Notes: a model not told the origin generated them from the sequence alone. A stretch of 64,000 nt of DNA from Eisenbergiella sp900555195 (GCA_902492555.1 CABUMH010000002.1:11463-75462), one strand, 5' to 3'. Positions 52,150 to 61,337 are shown, counted from the stretch's first letter. Program-made: numbers and translations.

Positions 52150-53196
52150 ATGAATTTAGAAGAATATAAGGGAGTATTTGTCTTTGCCCAGCAGGTTGAT
52201 AACGTAATCAGCGGTATCGCATTTGAACTGATCGGCAAAGGAAAAGAACTGGCAAAAGATCTGGGCTGCGAAGTGACGGCTGTGCTGATCGGTTCCGGAG
52301 TGAAGGGGCTGGCAGATGAACTGGCTGAGTACGGAGCGGACAGAGTGATCGTTGTGGACGATCCGGAACTGAAGGAATACAGAACGGAGCCCTATGCACA
52401 TGCGCTGGCATCCGTGATCGAGAAGTATAAACCGGAAATCATGCTGGTTGGCGCTACCGCCATCGGCCGTGACCTGGGCCCCCGCGTATCCGCAAGGGTA
52501 CATACCGGCCTGACCGCAGACTGCACACAGCTGGATATCGGAGATTTCCCGCTGAATCCCGTTCCTGGACAGGAGCAGAAGCACAATCAGCTGCTGATGA
52601 CCCGTCCTGCGTTCGGCGGCAACACCATCGCAACGATTGCGTGCCCGAATTTCCGTCCTCAGATGGCTACCGTACGTCCCGGCGTTATGCAGAGAGCGCC
52701 TAAGGTGGAAGGTGCCAAGGCTGTAGTGGAAGAGTTCAATCCCGGATTTACCCCGGATAACAAATATGTTGAGATTCTGGATATCGTGAAGTCCGTTGTG
52801 GATACTGTTGATATCATGGATGCGAAGATCCTGGTATCCGGCGGCCGCGGCGTTGGAAGCCCGGAGAACTTCAAGCTTCTGGATGATCTGGCAGAGGCGA
52901 TCGGCGGAACCGTAAGCTGCTCCCGTGCGGTTGTGGATGCGGGCTGGAAGCCGAAGGATCTCCAGGTAGGGCAGACAGGTAAGACGGTTCGCCCGAATGT
53001 ATACTTTGCAATCGGTATCTCCGGAGCCATCCAGCATCTGGCAGGCATGGAGGAATCCGACCTCATCATCGCTATCAACAAGGATGAGACCGCTCCGATC
53101 TTTGAAGTTGCTGACTACGGAATTGTAGGAGACCTGAACAAGATTCTCCCGATCCTGACCCAGCAGATCAAAGAGGCGAAAAAGGCGAGCAAGTAA
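52150..53196 (+). CDS. etfA: electron transfer flavoprotein alpha subunit
   Basis: A 348-residue EtfA. The N-terminal domain has EYKGVFVFAQQVDNVISGIAFELIGKGKEL. The C-terminal FAD domain shows VSGGRGVGSPENFKLLDDLAEAIGG, CSRAVVDAGW, QVGQTGKTVRPNVYFAIGISGAIQHLAGM and INKDETAPIFEVADYGIVGD, all standard. It partners EtfB to pass electrons to Bcd and, in the bifurcating type, ferredoxin. It ends the butyrate operon; a strong terminator lies 19 nt after the stop. No Rnf or butyryl-CoA transferase gene is in the window. Confidence 0.97.
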   Translation: MNLEEYKGVFVFAQQVDNVISGIAFELIGKGKELAKDLGCEVTAVLIGSGVKGLADELAEYGADRVIVVDDPELKEYRTEPYAHALASVIEKYKPEIMLVGATAIGRDLGPRVSARVHTGLTADCTQLDIGDFPLNPVPGQEQKHNQLLMTRPAFGGNTIATIACPNFRPQMATVRPGVMQRAPKVEGAKAVVEEFNPGFTPDNKYVEILDIVKSVVDTVDIMDAKILVSGGRGVGSPENFKLLDDLAEAIGGTVSCSRAVVDAGWKPKDLQVGQTGKTVRPNVYFAIGISGAIQHLAGMEESDLIIAINKDETAPIFEVADYGIVGDLNKILPILTQQIKEAKKASK

Positions 53197-53215
53197 GAAG
53201 CATATGAATTTTGAG

Positions 53216-53265
53216 AGGAACGTTGCCGAAAGCTGGACCTGGCCGGAGGCAGCGTTCCTTTTCTT
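53216..53265 (+). terminator. terminator of the butyrate operon
   Basis: AGGAACGTTGCC (53216-53227) pairs with GGCAGCGTTCCT (53248-53259) with one T-G wobble, and is followed by a TTTTCTT run. It lies just downstream of etfA and is a convincing intrinsic terminator. Confidence 0.85.
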
Positions 53266-53330
53266 GAGCGATATTTGACCCGCAGGGCGCGCCTGTCCGG
53301 CGTTTGGAAATGAGGAAAGGATGGTGTAAA

Positions 53331-54218
53331 ATGAAGGATTACATAATCAGCTGCTGTTCTACTGCAGATCTTACGGAAGAGCATTTTCGGGAAAGAGGGA
53401 TCCATTATATTTGCTTCCACTATGAACTGAACGGAAAAGAATATCCGGATGACTGCGGAAAGTCCATGGACTTTGAGACATTTTATAAGGCGATGGATGA
53501 AGGGGCGGATACGAAGACGTCCCAGGTGAATGTGGAAGAGTTCATGAGCTACTTTGAAGGATTTTTGAAAGAGGGCAAGGATATCCTGCACCTGTGCCTT
53601 TCCTCAGGAATTTCCGGCGTGATTAATTCGGCCCTGGCCGCGCAGAAAGAGCTGGCAGAGAAGTATCCGGAACGGAAAATCTACGTTGTGGATTCCCTGG
53701 GGGCTTCTTCCGGATACGGGCTTTTGATGGATCAGCTGGCAGACCTGAGGGATGAAGGAATGTCCATCGAGGAGTTGGCGGCCTGGGCGGAAGAACATAA
53801 GCTGGAAATGAATCACTGGTTTTTCTCAACGGATCTGAAGTTCTACATCAAGGGCGGAAGGATTTCCAAGACCGCCGGTTTCGTGGGAGGAATGCTGGGG
53901 ATCTGCCCGCTTCTGAACATGGATGATGCCGGCCGGCTGATCCCCAGGGCGAAGATCCGCAGCAAGCGCAAAGTGATTCAGGCGATCGTGGACAAAATGG
54001 AGGAATGCGCGAAGGACGGTCTGGACTATTCCGGAAAATGTTATATTTCTCAGTCCGCCTGCATGGAAGATGCGAAGGCCGTGGCCAGCCTGGTGGAGCA
54101 GCGTTTCCCGAAGCTGTCCGGCAAGGTGGAGATCAATTATGTAGGAACCACCATCGGAAGCCATACAGGCCCCGGAACCGTGGCGCTGTTCTTCTGGGGG
54201 AAGAAGAGAGAGGCGTAA
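53331..54218 (+). CDS. DegV family fatty-acid-binding protein
   Basis: A 295-residue DegV-type protein: DYIISCCSTADLTEEHF at the N-terminus, DTKTSQVNVEEFMSYFEGFL, LHLCLSSGISGVINSALAAQ, VDSLGASSGYGLL, LKFYIKGGRISKTAGFVGGML and the C-terminal VGTTIGSHTGPGTVALFF. These are family hallmarks. DegV proteins bind fatty acids and supply them to fatty acid kinase; no kinase is nearby. ATG 53331 follows AAAGGATGG. It begins a small unit with the YbaK-type gene. Confidence 0.92.
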   Translation: MKDYIISCCSTADLTEEHFRERGIHYICFHYELNGKEYPDDCGKSMDFETFYKAMDEGADTKTSQVNVEEFMSYFEGFLKEGKDILHLCLSSGISGVINSALAAQKELAEKYPERKIYVVDSLGASSGYGLLMDQLADLRDEGMSIEELAAWAEEHKLEMNHWFFSTDLKFYIKGGRISKTAGFVGGMLGICPLLNMDDAGRLIPRAKIRSKRKVIQAIVDKMEECAKDGLDYSGKCYISQSACMEDAKAVASLVEQRFPKLSGKVEINYVGTTIGSHTGPGTVALFFWGKKREA

Positions 54219-54222
54219 AGGC

Positions 54223-54705
54223 ATGGCAAAGAATAAAGAGATCAAGACGAACGCCATGCGGATCCTGGATCGCATGAAAATTCCTTATTCGCATTATACT
54301 TATGCGTGTGACGAATTCGTGGACGGGATCTCGGTGGCGGATATGCTTTCCCTTCCCCATGAAAAAGTGTATAAAACGCTGGTGGCCCAGGGGGCTTCAA
54401 AAGAATACTATGTGTTCGTGATCCCGATCGAGGCGGAGCTGGATCTGAAGAAGGCGGCGCGGGCCGTAGGTGAGAAATCCGTGTCCATGATCCATGTGAA
54501 GGAGATCAACGCAGTCACAGGGTACGTCAGGGGCGGCTGCACGGCAGTGGGGATGAAGAAGCAGTACCGGACGATAATCGATCAGAGCGCCCAGGGGCTG
54601 CCGTCCATGATCGTGAGCGGCGGCCGGATCGGTTCCCAGATTGAACTGGAACCGGAGAATCTGCGCAGGGCAGCGGAGGCGTCTTTTGAGGATGTGACAG
54701 GATAG
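54223..54705 (+). CDS. ybaK: YbaK/EbsC-type Cys-tRNA(Pro) deacylase
   Basis: A 160-residue editing enzyme: TNAMRILDRMKIPYSHYTY at the start, HEKVYKTLVAQG, YYVFVIPIEAELDLKKAARAVGEKSVSMIHVKEINAVTGYVRGGCTAVGMKKQ and the end region IIDQSAQGLPSMIVSGGRIGSQIELEP. The invariant Lys and the GGC segment are present. It hydrolyses mischarged Cys-tRNA(Pro). It starts four bases after the DegV stop, so the two are co-translated. Tandem hairpins follow. Confidence 0.93.
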   Translation: MAKNKEIKTNAMRILDRMKIPYSHYTYACDEFVDGISVADMLSLPHEKVYKTLVAQGASKEYYVFVIPIEAELDLKKAARAVGEKSVSMIHVKEINAVTGYVRGGCTAVGMKKQYRTIIDQSAQGLPSMIVSGGRIGSQIELEPENLRRAAEASFEDVTG

Positions 54706-54739
54706 AATAGATGTTTTTTCAGAGTCATCTTTTAGAAAG

Positions 54740-54763
54740 GGGCTATCGGGAAAAGGATAGCCC
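54740..54763 (+). terminator. hairpin after the YbaK-type gene
   Basis: GGGCTATC (54740-54747) pairs perfectly with GATAGCCC (54756-54763) around an 8-nt loop. It lies 35 nt after the stop codon. There is no long T-run, so it may act together with the larger inverted repeat that follows. Confidence 0.5.
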
Positions 54764-54766
54764 TAA

Positions 54767-54808
54767 ACGGGGTAGGGAGTGATTCGTACGAGTCACTCCC
54801 TACCCCGT
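54767..54808. terminator. 16-bp perfect inverted repeat between convergent genes
   Basis: ACGGGGTAGGGAGTGA (54767-54782) is exactly mirrored at 54793-54808, and the 10-nt centre TTCGTACGAG is itself nearly self-complementary, giving an almost continuous palindrome. It lies between the plus-strand YbaK-type gene and the minus-strand Fic gene. It may be a bidirectional terminator or a remnant of a mobile or repeated element. Confidence 0.55.
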
Positions 54809-54940
54809 AAAATTCATCCACTAAAAAGAAAAAGATGACGAACGACAACCATCTTTCTCTCCATTCCATATTTTATGGAACTATGTCAAGCAAAGATTAT
54901 TATGACGACTTTATGTGAAACAACTCGATGATTGAGGGAA

Positions 54941-55987
54941 TCATTTTAATCTGTAATAGCAAATGGTCTTCCCGGCACCCTCCCGTTTCAATTCGCCGGA
55001 TGCCACTAATTTCCGTAGCGCCCCTTCGATGGAGCTGATGCTGAGTGAAGGGCATAATTCACGAATGTCCTGTTTGGTAAAACGGCCGATTTTCTCCATG
55101 GTGGCACGACGTACCATTTCAAGGGCCGGGAGTTTGGTTTCCACCAGAGCAAAGCGATCTTCAAAGTCCTTATAGGCGGAAAGGATGGTTCCCAGCAAAT
55201 ACTTGATGAACGGCACCACGTCTTCGCTGCCTTCATGCCATCCAATCTGTACCTGTCCCAAGACATCATAATAGAGGTCCTTATTTTTTGCGATCTTAGC
55301 CTCCAGAGAGATATATTTGCCCACATAAAACCCACTGCGATAGAGTAGCAGCGTGGTCAGCAGACGGCTCATTCTGCCGTTTCCGTCATTGAAGGGGTGA
55401 ATGCAGAGGAAGTCGTGGATGAACACGGGAATAACGAGCAGCGGCTCCACTTCCATGTTCCCAATGACCCGATTGTATTCTTCGCATATCCTGTCCAGTG
55501 CCTCCGGTGTTTCATAGGGAGTCAGGGGCGTGAACAAAGTCTCTACATGGCCGTCTGGATGGGTGGCGCTGATATAATTCTGCACTCGTTTGGTCTTGCC
55601 CGCCATGGGATTGTTCATGTAGCTGTAGAGGATCTTGTGGAGCTGCAGGATGTAGTTCTGGTTGATGGGGATGGCATCGAAGTTCTCGTGGATAAGGTTC
55701 AGCACGTCCCGATAACCTATGATTTCCTGTTCATCCCGGTTCCTCGGCGTTGTTTTCTCCTCCACCAACTGCCGGATGCGGGTGTTTGTGGTCACAATGC
55801 CCTCAATGGCATTAGATGCCTCGGTGCTCTGCACCTTTGCAATCTCCACCAGTTTTTCCAATTTCTCTGGCCGCTGTTTCAGATACAGTTCCTGCTTTCC
55901 GGCTTCTTTGTAGATCGCTGCGACCAGGCCCAGAACCTCCGAGTCCCACTTCTGTTCCCGGATCGCGGAGTAGTCAAATTTACGCAT
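54941..55987 (-). CDS. Fic family protein (class II, with C-terminal winged helix)
   Basis: A 348-residue Fic protein. The catalytic motif HPFNDGNGRMSR (about residues 198-209) matches HPFxxGNGRxxR, so AMP transfer should be possible. An N-terminal inhibitory helix with SNAIEG matches the S/T-xxx-E-G/N pattern of class II Fic proteins, which self-inhibit. The C-terminus (about 290-348) resembles a winged helix (FTKQDIRELCPSLSISSIEGALRKL), a common DNA-binding partner of this class. GGGAGG precedes the ATG. No antitoxin gene is next to it. A cluster of TAAGGGAA motifs lies in its promoter region and may be an autoregulatory operator. Confidence 0.9.
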   Translation of the reverse strand: MRKFDYSAIREQKWDSEVLGLVAAIYKEAGKQELYLKQRPEKLEKLVEIAKVQSTEASNAIEGIVTTNTRIRQLVEEKTTPRNRDEQEIIGYRDVLNLIHENFDAIPINQNYILQLHKILYSYMNNPMAGKTKRVQNYISATHPDGHVETLFTPLTPYETPEALDRICEEYNRVIGNMEVEPLLVIPVFIHDFLCIHPFNDGNGRMSRLLTTLLLYRSGFYVGKYISLEAKIAKNKDLYYDVLGQVQIGWHEGSEDVVPFIKYLLGTILSAYKDFEDRFALVETKLPALEMVRRATMEKIGRFTKQDIRELCPSLSISSIEGALRKLVASGELKREGAGKTICYYRLK

Positions 55988-56111
55988 ACCCTTATCCCTC
56001 CCGCTATTCCCTTAAATTTTAACATATAATAAGGGAAAGTTCAATTCTCGAAGAATACTTTCCCTTATCAGTATATTAATTTTAAGGGATATCATACATC
56101 TGTAAGGGAAA
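55988..56111 (-). promoter_or_regulatory. TAAGGGAA motif cluster upstream of fic
   Basis: The motif TAAGGGAA or a close form occurs at about 56006-56015 (inverted), 56029-56039, 56058-56068 (inverted), 56082-56090 and 56103-56111, with a weaker copy at 55988-55995. Copies 2 and 3 form an exact 11-bp inverted repeat with an 18-nt spacer. Several copies in 106 bases next to a winged-helix Fic gene suggest an operator array. Confidence 0.5.
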
Positions 56112-56659
56112 TTGCTCCTGTTTCCGTCATAGGTCTGCGCCTATGGTGCTTTTCACATCCCCACAGTCTTTTGAATTGAATAACTGCTCCGATTCTCCCC
56201 TGTAGCGATCTTCCGATGGAGGTTAAGTAACCCTTGCTTCAGCTGCTCTCCGGTTCCTTCTCCTCGCCCCCACTTCTTTGACAGGAAATTAGCATCCGCA
56301 GAAAACGGTAAACCATTGGTTGCATCGATTGTAACCGCAGTAAACCAGATTCCTCACAAACCCAGGTTTCATGCGGGTTTGCGGGCTGCCCGTCAGTCTA
56401 ATGGCTTCATCGAGGGAAATTTTGGATACGGTGGAAGTTTTGACGGAGAAAAGGTTCCGCGCGCAGCCGGTGGATTAGTTCAATGTGTTGTGGTTGGCAT
56501 AGTCCTTTGTATATAAAACAACGAAATGACGAAAAAAGTAAAAAGAATATAAAAAAATACACACATATTACAAATTGCAGCGCATATCTTCCATTAATCT
56601 GTTGTATAAAATGCAATATACTTATTTTGAAAGAGATAGGAAGGGAGGTGCTGCTACCG
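56112..56659 (+). other. gene-poor stretch before the GH5 gene
   Basis: I see no supported gene between the Fic promoter region and ATG 56660. The short open frame at 56316-56516 has no ribosome site and no recognisable protein. The last 60 bases hold a possible promoter. The middle part shows no repeats or recognisable remnants. Confidence 0.5.
56594..56622 (+). promoter_or_regulatory. possible promoter of the GH5 / sugar ABC operon
   Basis: TATACT at 56617-56622 matches five of six positions of the -10 box; TTAATC 17 bases upstream is a poor -35, as expected for an activator-dependent promoter. A YesN/AraC-type regulator is encoded at the end of this gene group. The call is tentative. Confidence 0.3.
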
Positions 56660-57997
56660 ATGGAATTTATTCAGACAGAAGGAAATCAGTTTTTCCTGAA
56701 CGGGGAAAAAATCATTCTTCGTGGATGGGCTCTTGGTTCCTGGATGAATGTTGAACATTTTATGATTGGACTGCCAGGAACAAATTCCATGATTTTGGAG
56801 GCTTTTGAAGAAATTTATGGAAAGGAGAGGGCAAAACAATGGCTGGATTCGATGCTGTCCAATATGGTCGGGGAAAAAGACATCCGTTATTTAAAGAGCA
56901 TAGGAATCAACTCAATCAGGATTCCGTTTGGCTACCATTATTTGATGGATGATGCTGAGCCTGAAGTTTTAAGAGAAGAGGGGCTGAGGCATTTGGACAG
57001 GGTGATAAAGCTGTGTGCGGAAAATGAACTGTATGTCATCTTGGATCTTCATTCCGTGCCCGGGGCACAGAATACGGACTGGCATTCCGATAATGGGACG
57101 GGACAGGCTTTATTCTGGGAATATCGGTGCTTTCAGGATCAGGTAATCTGGCTATGGGAAAAGCTGGCATCAAGATATGCGGATAATCCGTGGATCATCG
57201 GATATGATGTCATCAATGAACCGCATTATAAGCTGAGCGGAGAACAGATTAATGGATTTTACAGAAGGTTGATTGCTGCTATCAGGAAACAGGATAAGAA
57301 TCACATTCTTTTTCTGGAAGGAATTGATTTTGGAAGAAATTTTGCGCCGTTGGAAGATTATGAAGATCCACAGATCGCATATACCGTCCATTTTTATCCG
57401 TTTGTTTTGCAGGAAGATGTTTTGAACCCGCAGATGGATGAAGAACGGCGTATATATATATTTCGTGAGATTTTTGAAAAACAGATAAAGGATGTAACAA
57501 GGTTTGGAAGACCGATCTGGTGCGGAGAATCCGGCTATGAAATTATGGATGGAATGGAGCCCTTTTATGCAAAGCTCTTGCTTCATAATATTTCAATCTG
57601 TGAAGAGCGGGAAATTTCCTGGAACCTCTGGACCTATAAGGATGCAGGAAGAATGGGAATAGTAGTACCGCAGAATGATTCGGACTGGATGAGCCTGCGA
57701 CGCAGGATCGCCGAACAGTGGAGCCACGAATGGGAACAGAAAACCTCTATGGAAATTGTCCATTATATTGGAGATACTTATTATCATCCGATTGAAAACA
57801 GCCTGGCATATGATCTGGATTTTCGGATTCGTTCCATCCTGCATCGCATTGCTGTTGAACAGATATTAAAACCTATACTGAAGGAAATCCCGTGGGAAAA
57901 AATGAAAATGTATCCGGAAGATTTTTCCTTCGACCGCTGCAGAAAGAGAGAAGTAATTGTAGAGGCAATCAAAAAAGAGATTCAAGGGAGGGTGTAA
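56660..57997 (+). CDS. glycoside hydrolase family 5 enzyme
   Basis: A 445-residue cytosolic (no signal peptide) GH5-type beta-glycanase or glucosidase. It has the early motif LNGEKIILRGWALGSWMN, the barrel segments INSIRIPFGYHYL and LYVILDLHSVPG, the acid/base Glu187 in DVINEPHY, and the nucleophile Glu290 in PIWCGESGYE. The C-terminal 100 residues are a helical extension. Since the enzyme stays inside, it probably cleaves short oligosaccharides imported by the ABC transporter encoded next. ATG 56660 follows GGGAGGTG. The next gene begins one base after its stop. Confidence 0.9.
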   Translation: MEFIQTEGNQFFLNGEKIILRGWALGSWMNVEHFMIGLPGTNSMILEAFEEIYGKERAKQWLDSMLSNMVGEKDIRYLKSIGINSIRIPFGYHYLMDDAEPEVLREEGLRHLDRVIKLCAENELYVILDLHSVPGAQNTDWHSDNGTGQALFWEYRCFQDQVIWLWEKLASRYADNPWIIGYDVINEPHYKLSGEQINGFYRRLIAAIRKQDKNHILFLEGIDFGRNFAPLEDYEDPQIAYTVHFYPFVLQEDVLNPQMDEERRIYIFREIFEKQIKDVTRFGRPIWCGESGYEIMDGMEPFYAKLLLHNISICEEREISWNLWTYKDAGRMGIVVPQNDSDWMSLRRRIAEQWSHEWEQKTSMEIVHYIGDTYYHPIENSLAYDLDFRIRSILHRIAVEQILKPILKEIPWEKMKMYPEDFSFDRCRKREVIVEAIKKEIQGRV

Positions 57998-57998
57998 G

Positions 57999-59453
57999 AT
58001 GAAGAGAATGATGGCATTGGCAATATCCGCAGCTCTGTTCCTAGGGACATTGGCAGGATGTGGAAATCAAACCGTTGTAGAGAATGCGGAAGAAAGCGTA
58101 CAGGGTACAACCGAGACGCAGACTTTAGCAGAACAGACAACGGAAGTACAGACGACACAGGATGAGGAGACACAAGAAGCAGGAACAGAAGGAACAGAAC
58201 AGCTTTCTGCAGGGGTGGAAGATCCGTTCGGCTATGATTATGTAGACAAGGATGTGGAAGCAAATCTTACAGTTTACCGCTATTATGCGGATTCTGACAA
58301 AAATGATTTGGATTATGCAATGAATGTCATGCAGGAAAAATACCCGAACCTGACATTTACCATGGAGCATCGTACGGATTCGGAAGGGGATGCGCTCCGC
58401 ACCTGGGCTGCAGTGGGGGAACTGCCGGATATTTTTGAGATAAATTCTTCTCAAGTATACGAGATGCTAAAAGACGACGGAATGCTGTACATTGTTGATG
58501 AGGAAGTGAAAAATACAGATTTTTACAGCTTGTTCAGCAATGGAAAAGCGGCGCAGGAAGCGAGGACGGCAGATGATGGACATCAGTACGGTTTTGGCTG
58601 TGAAGTCGGTCATTTGGGAGAACTATGGTACAATAAAGGCTTGTTTGAAGAACTGGGAATCAGTGAGCCGACAAACTATGAAGAATTTAAACAATCCATT
58701 CAGGTGCTGAAGGATGCCGGGAAAATTCCGATTGCACTGTTTGGGGCAGAGAAGTGGCCCGCCACAACGTTGTTTTCCATGGCTGCGATTGCAGAAGGAA
58801 AACCGGAAGGGTTGGATGCGGTGAATGACGGGACCGCTTCGATTACGGACGAGCCATATGTAAGGGCGGCGGAAAAGTTCGTAGAAATCTCCAACATGGG
58901 AGCGTTTGGACAGGGAGCGTTATCCACGAACTATCAGCAGGCTTATGAACTGATGTATTCGGGAGAAGCGGGATATTTTCTGTCCGGCGCATGGTTTTTC
59001 CTGACCCTGGAATCAGATGGAATGGGGGATGAAATAGACTATTGTAATTATAATGTATTTGCGGATGACGATGTAAAAGAAGAGGTTCGCTGGAACGCGG
59101 TTGGAGGATATCAGACAGAAGCTAAATTTTCTGTAAATACCAATCCGCCCTGCGGTTTGACGCCGGAAACGGTAACGTATCTGGGACTGGAAATGGAATA
59201 TTGGACCAGAGTGGCGGCGGGAGTTTCAGGAAATATGACGACGGTAATTGGGGATTTTGAGTTTAACGGCGGAGAAGGATACAGGGATTATTATGAGAAC
59301 TATGGAAATTATGTAACCTTTACTAATTTCACAGGTGATTTAAGCAATGGAGAATTTGTGACGGCGGCAGATAATGCTTGTGAAATGGTAATCTCTGGTA
59401 ATTATACAACTGCGGAAGAATTGATTGATGATATTGCGGCCAGCGGCTTCTGA
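57999..59453 (+). CDS. sugar ABC transporter substrate-binding lipoprotein
   Basis: A 484-residue extracellular solute-binding protein of family 1. The lipobox LAGC puts the lipidated Cys at residue 21, followed by a Thr/Gln/Glu-rich linker (about 25-70). The binding domain has DLDYAMNVMQEKYPNLTFTM, LPDIFEINSSQVYEML, GELWYNKGLFEELGISEPTNYEEF and GEAGYFLSGAWFFLTLE, as in sugar-binding proteins. It would deliver oligosaccharides to the two permeases downstream. No ATPase gene is here, so a shared MsmX-like ATPase is probable. A terminator-like hairpin follows the gene. Confidence 0.93.
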   Translation: MKRMMALAISAALFLGTLAGCGNQTVVENAEESVQGTTETQTLAEQTTEVQTTQDEETQEAGTEGTEQLSAGVEDPFGYDYVDKDVEANLTVYRYYADSDKNDLDYAMNVMQEKYPNLTFTMEHRTDSEGDALRTWAAVGELPDIFEINSSQVYEMLKDDGMLYIVDEEVKNTDFYSLFSNGKAAQEARTADDGHQYGFGCEVGHLGELWYNKGLFEELGISEPTNYEEFKQSIQVLKDAGKIPIALFGAEKWPATTLFSMAAIAEGKPEGLDAVNDGTASITDEPYVRAAEKFVEISNMGAFGQGALSTNYQQAYELMYSGEAGYFLSGAWFFLTLESDGMGDEIDYCNYNVFADDDVKEEVRWNAVGGYQTEAKFSVNTNPPCGLTPETVTYLGLEMEYWTRVAAGVSGNMTTVIGDFEFNGGEGYRDYYENYGNYVTFTNFTGDLSNGEFVTAADNACEMVISGNYTTAEELIDDIAASGF

Positions 59454-59541
59454 TGGTACAAAAGTGATTCCGCATAAGAGAGTGGCCTGGATGAAATGCC
59501 GGGAAAATGTACAGAGCGAAAATCAGTGCAGAAAGAGGGGA

Positions 59542-59576
59542 TGCGGCGGAAGGGAACTTTCCGCCGCACTCTTTTA
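59542..59576 (+). terminator. attenuator hairpin between binding protein and permeases
   Basis: TGCGGCGGAA (59542-59551) pairs with TTCCGCCGCA (59559-59568) and is followed by CTCTTTTA. This placement, after a binding-protein gene and before its permeases, is common and lowers permease expression relative to the binding protein. Confidence 0.75.
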
Positions 59577-59608
59577 TATATGGAAAAGAAAAAGCATAAG
59601 GGGGAATT

Positions 59609-60499
59609 ATGAACGCTACATTGTTGAAAAAGAATAAAAAATATCTTGTGTTATTTGCGGCACCGGCGTCGGTTTTGTTCTGTGTTGTTATTGTGATACC
59701 GCTTTTTCAGACGCTTTATTACAGCTTTTTTGAGTGGAATGGGATCAAAACGACGGCCTTTCGCGGAATAGAAAATTACAGAACCATGCTGGAATCAAGA
59801 GAAATCGGTACCTCTTTGATAAACAGCCTGATCTATGCGCTCTTTCTCGTCGTATATCAGGTCGGATTGGGCATGCTGTTTGCATTTATTCTGACGCAGA
59901 TCAAAATAAAGGGAAAATACCTGTTCCGTAATCTTTATTTCATTCCGGTTCTGCTGTCAATTTCAGTGGTATCTCAACTTTGGATACAGATATATAATGC
60001 GGATTATGGATTAATTAATCAGTTGATGGATGCTTGGGGGATTAACTGGCATCAAAACTGGCTGAACCGCAAATGGACATCGCTTCTTGCAGTGGCTTTT
60101 GTGGAATCCTGGAAAGGAATGGGATATATCATGCTGATTCTTTATGCAGCTCTCAGAAATATTCCGGAGGTTTACCATGAGGCTGCCTGTATTGACGGCG
60201 CATCGGCGTTTCAAAGATTCAGACATATTACCGTACCGTTGGCCCTGCCCACGATCCGAATTACCGTGGTGATGTGTCTGACCAATGGATTCCGGGCCTT
60301 TGATACAACTTATCTGATGACCGGCGGCGGACCGGGTATTTATACATATAACCTGACGATCATGATGTACGAAGCGATGATGGGAAAGAATGATTATGGC
60401 TATGGAAGTGCCATAGCAGTATTTATTGTGGCGATATGTGTAGGGCTGATGTTTGTGATTAATAAAGCGACGCAGAAATATGATACAATATATGAGTAG
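59609..60499 (+). CDS. sugar ABC transporter permease (MalF-like)
   Basis: A 296-residue membrane permease with six hydrophobic segments. It carries the ABC permease EAA loop as EAACIDGASAFQRFRHITVPLALPTI, and starts with YLVLFAAPASVLFCVVIVIPLFQTLYYSFFEWN, typical of MalF/UgpA-type subunits. It should form a heterodimer with the next protein. Its start has GGGGG-type sequence before ATG 59609. Its stop is ten bases before the preferred start of the second permease. Confidence 0.95.
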   Translation: MNATLLKKNKKYLVLFAAPASVLFCVVIVIPLFQTLYYSFFEWNGIKTTAFRGIENYRTMLESREIGTSLINSLIYALFLVVYQVGLGMLFAFILTQIKIKGKYLFRNLYFIPVLLSISVVSQLWIQIYNADYGLINQLMDAWGINWHQNWLNRKWTSLLAVAFVESWKGMGYIMLILYAALRNIPEVYHEAACIDGASAFQRFRHITVPLALPTIRITVVMCLTNGFRAFDTTYLMTGGGPGIYTYNLTIMMYEAMMGKNDYGYGSAIAVFIVAICVGLMFVINKATQKYDTIYE

Positions 60500-60509
60500 A
60501 GGGATTCTG

Positions 60510-61337
60510 ATGAAGAACAAAATAAAAAAGGGTTTTTTGTATGCCATTCTGGTTTTGTATGCGGTTGTTTCCATCTATCCGCTTCTGTGGATGGTTTTGT
60601 ATTCCTTTAAGGACAACCAGGAAATATTTGTAACCAACCCATTTGGACTGCCGAAGGTGTGGAGATTGGAAAATTATCTGAATGCTTTTGAAGCGTTTGA
60701 CGTCCTAACTTACTTTAAAAACAGCCTGATCGTAGCTGTGGTTACAATTTTTTTGGTAGAATTGCTGGCCCTGCTGTTTTGCTATGTGGTGGCGCGGGTA
60801 CACAATAAAATGACCAGGTTTTTACACTTCCTCATTTCTTCAGGTATGTTTATTCCAATTCAGGCGATCATGATCCCTTTGGTGATTATTGTCCGCAGAT
60901 TTGGATTTACTAATTCGTTATGGTCGGTTATTATCCCTTACACCGCATTGGGGCTGCCATTTGCTTGCATGCTTTTCTATGGGTTTTATCTGGGGATTCC
61001 GATAGAATTGGAAGAGTCTTCGTTCATGGACGGAGCAGATCTGGGAACCATTTACTTTCGCATCATTCTGCCGCAGATGAAGTCTCCGATTGTAGTTCTG
61101 GTCATTTACCAGTTCATGAGCTGCTGGAATGAATTTAATCTGGCTTTGATAATGCTCACTCGAAACGAACTGAAGACATTGCCTCTTGGTCTGGTCAATT
61201 TCTGGACGGCCTATCAGGCACAATGGGGAGAGGTGGGGGCCGCGATGGTGATGGCGAGCATACCTGTGCTGATTATCTATCTTTTTTTCAGCAATCAGAT
61301 TGTGGACGCAATGGCTACTAGCGGGATGAAAAATTAA
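60510..61337 (+). CDS. sugar ABC transporter permease (MalG-like)
   Basis: A 275-residue permease with six hydrophobic segments and the EAA-type loop EESSFMDGADLGTIYFRIILPQMKSPIVVLVIYQF. The N-terminal YPLLWMVLYSFKDNQEIFVTNPFGLPK is typical for MalG/CarbG-type subunits. It pairs with the MalF-like protein. ATG 60510 has AGAGGGA seven bases before; ATG 60480 would overlap the previous gene. Confidence 0.95.
   Translation: MKNKIKKGFLYAILVLYAVVSIYPLLWMVLYSFKDNQEIFVTNPFGLPKVWRLENYLNAFEAFDVLTYFKNSLIVAVVTIFLVELLALLFCYVVARVHNKMTRFLHFLISSGMFIPIQAIMIPLVIIVRRFGFTNSLWSVIIPYTALGLPFACMLFYGFYLGIPIELEESSFMDGADLGTIYFRIILPQMKSPIVVLVIYQFMSCWNEFNLALIMLTRNELKTLPLGLVNFWTAYQAQWGEVGAAMVMASIPVLIIYLFFSNQIVDAMATSGMKN

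Noticed and set aside
55397..56029. 210-codon plus-strand open frame antisense to fic
   Set aside because: The minus-strand Fic protein has clear catalytic and inhibitory motifs; the antisense frame is a by-product.
56316..56516. Short open frame before the GH5 gene
   Set aside because: No ribosome site and no recognisable protein; a different frame and start at 56660 fit the GH5 family.
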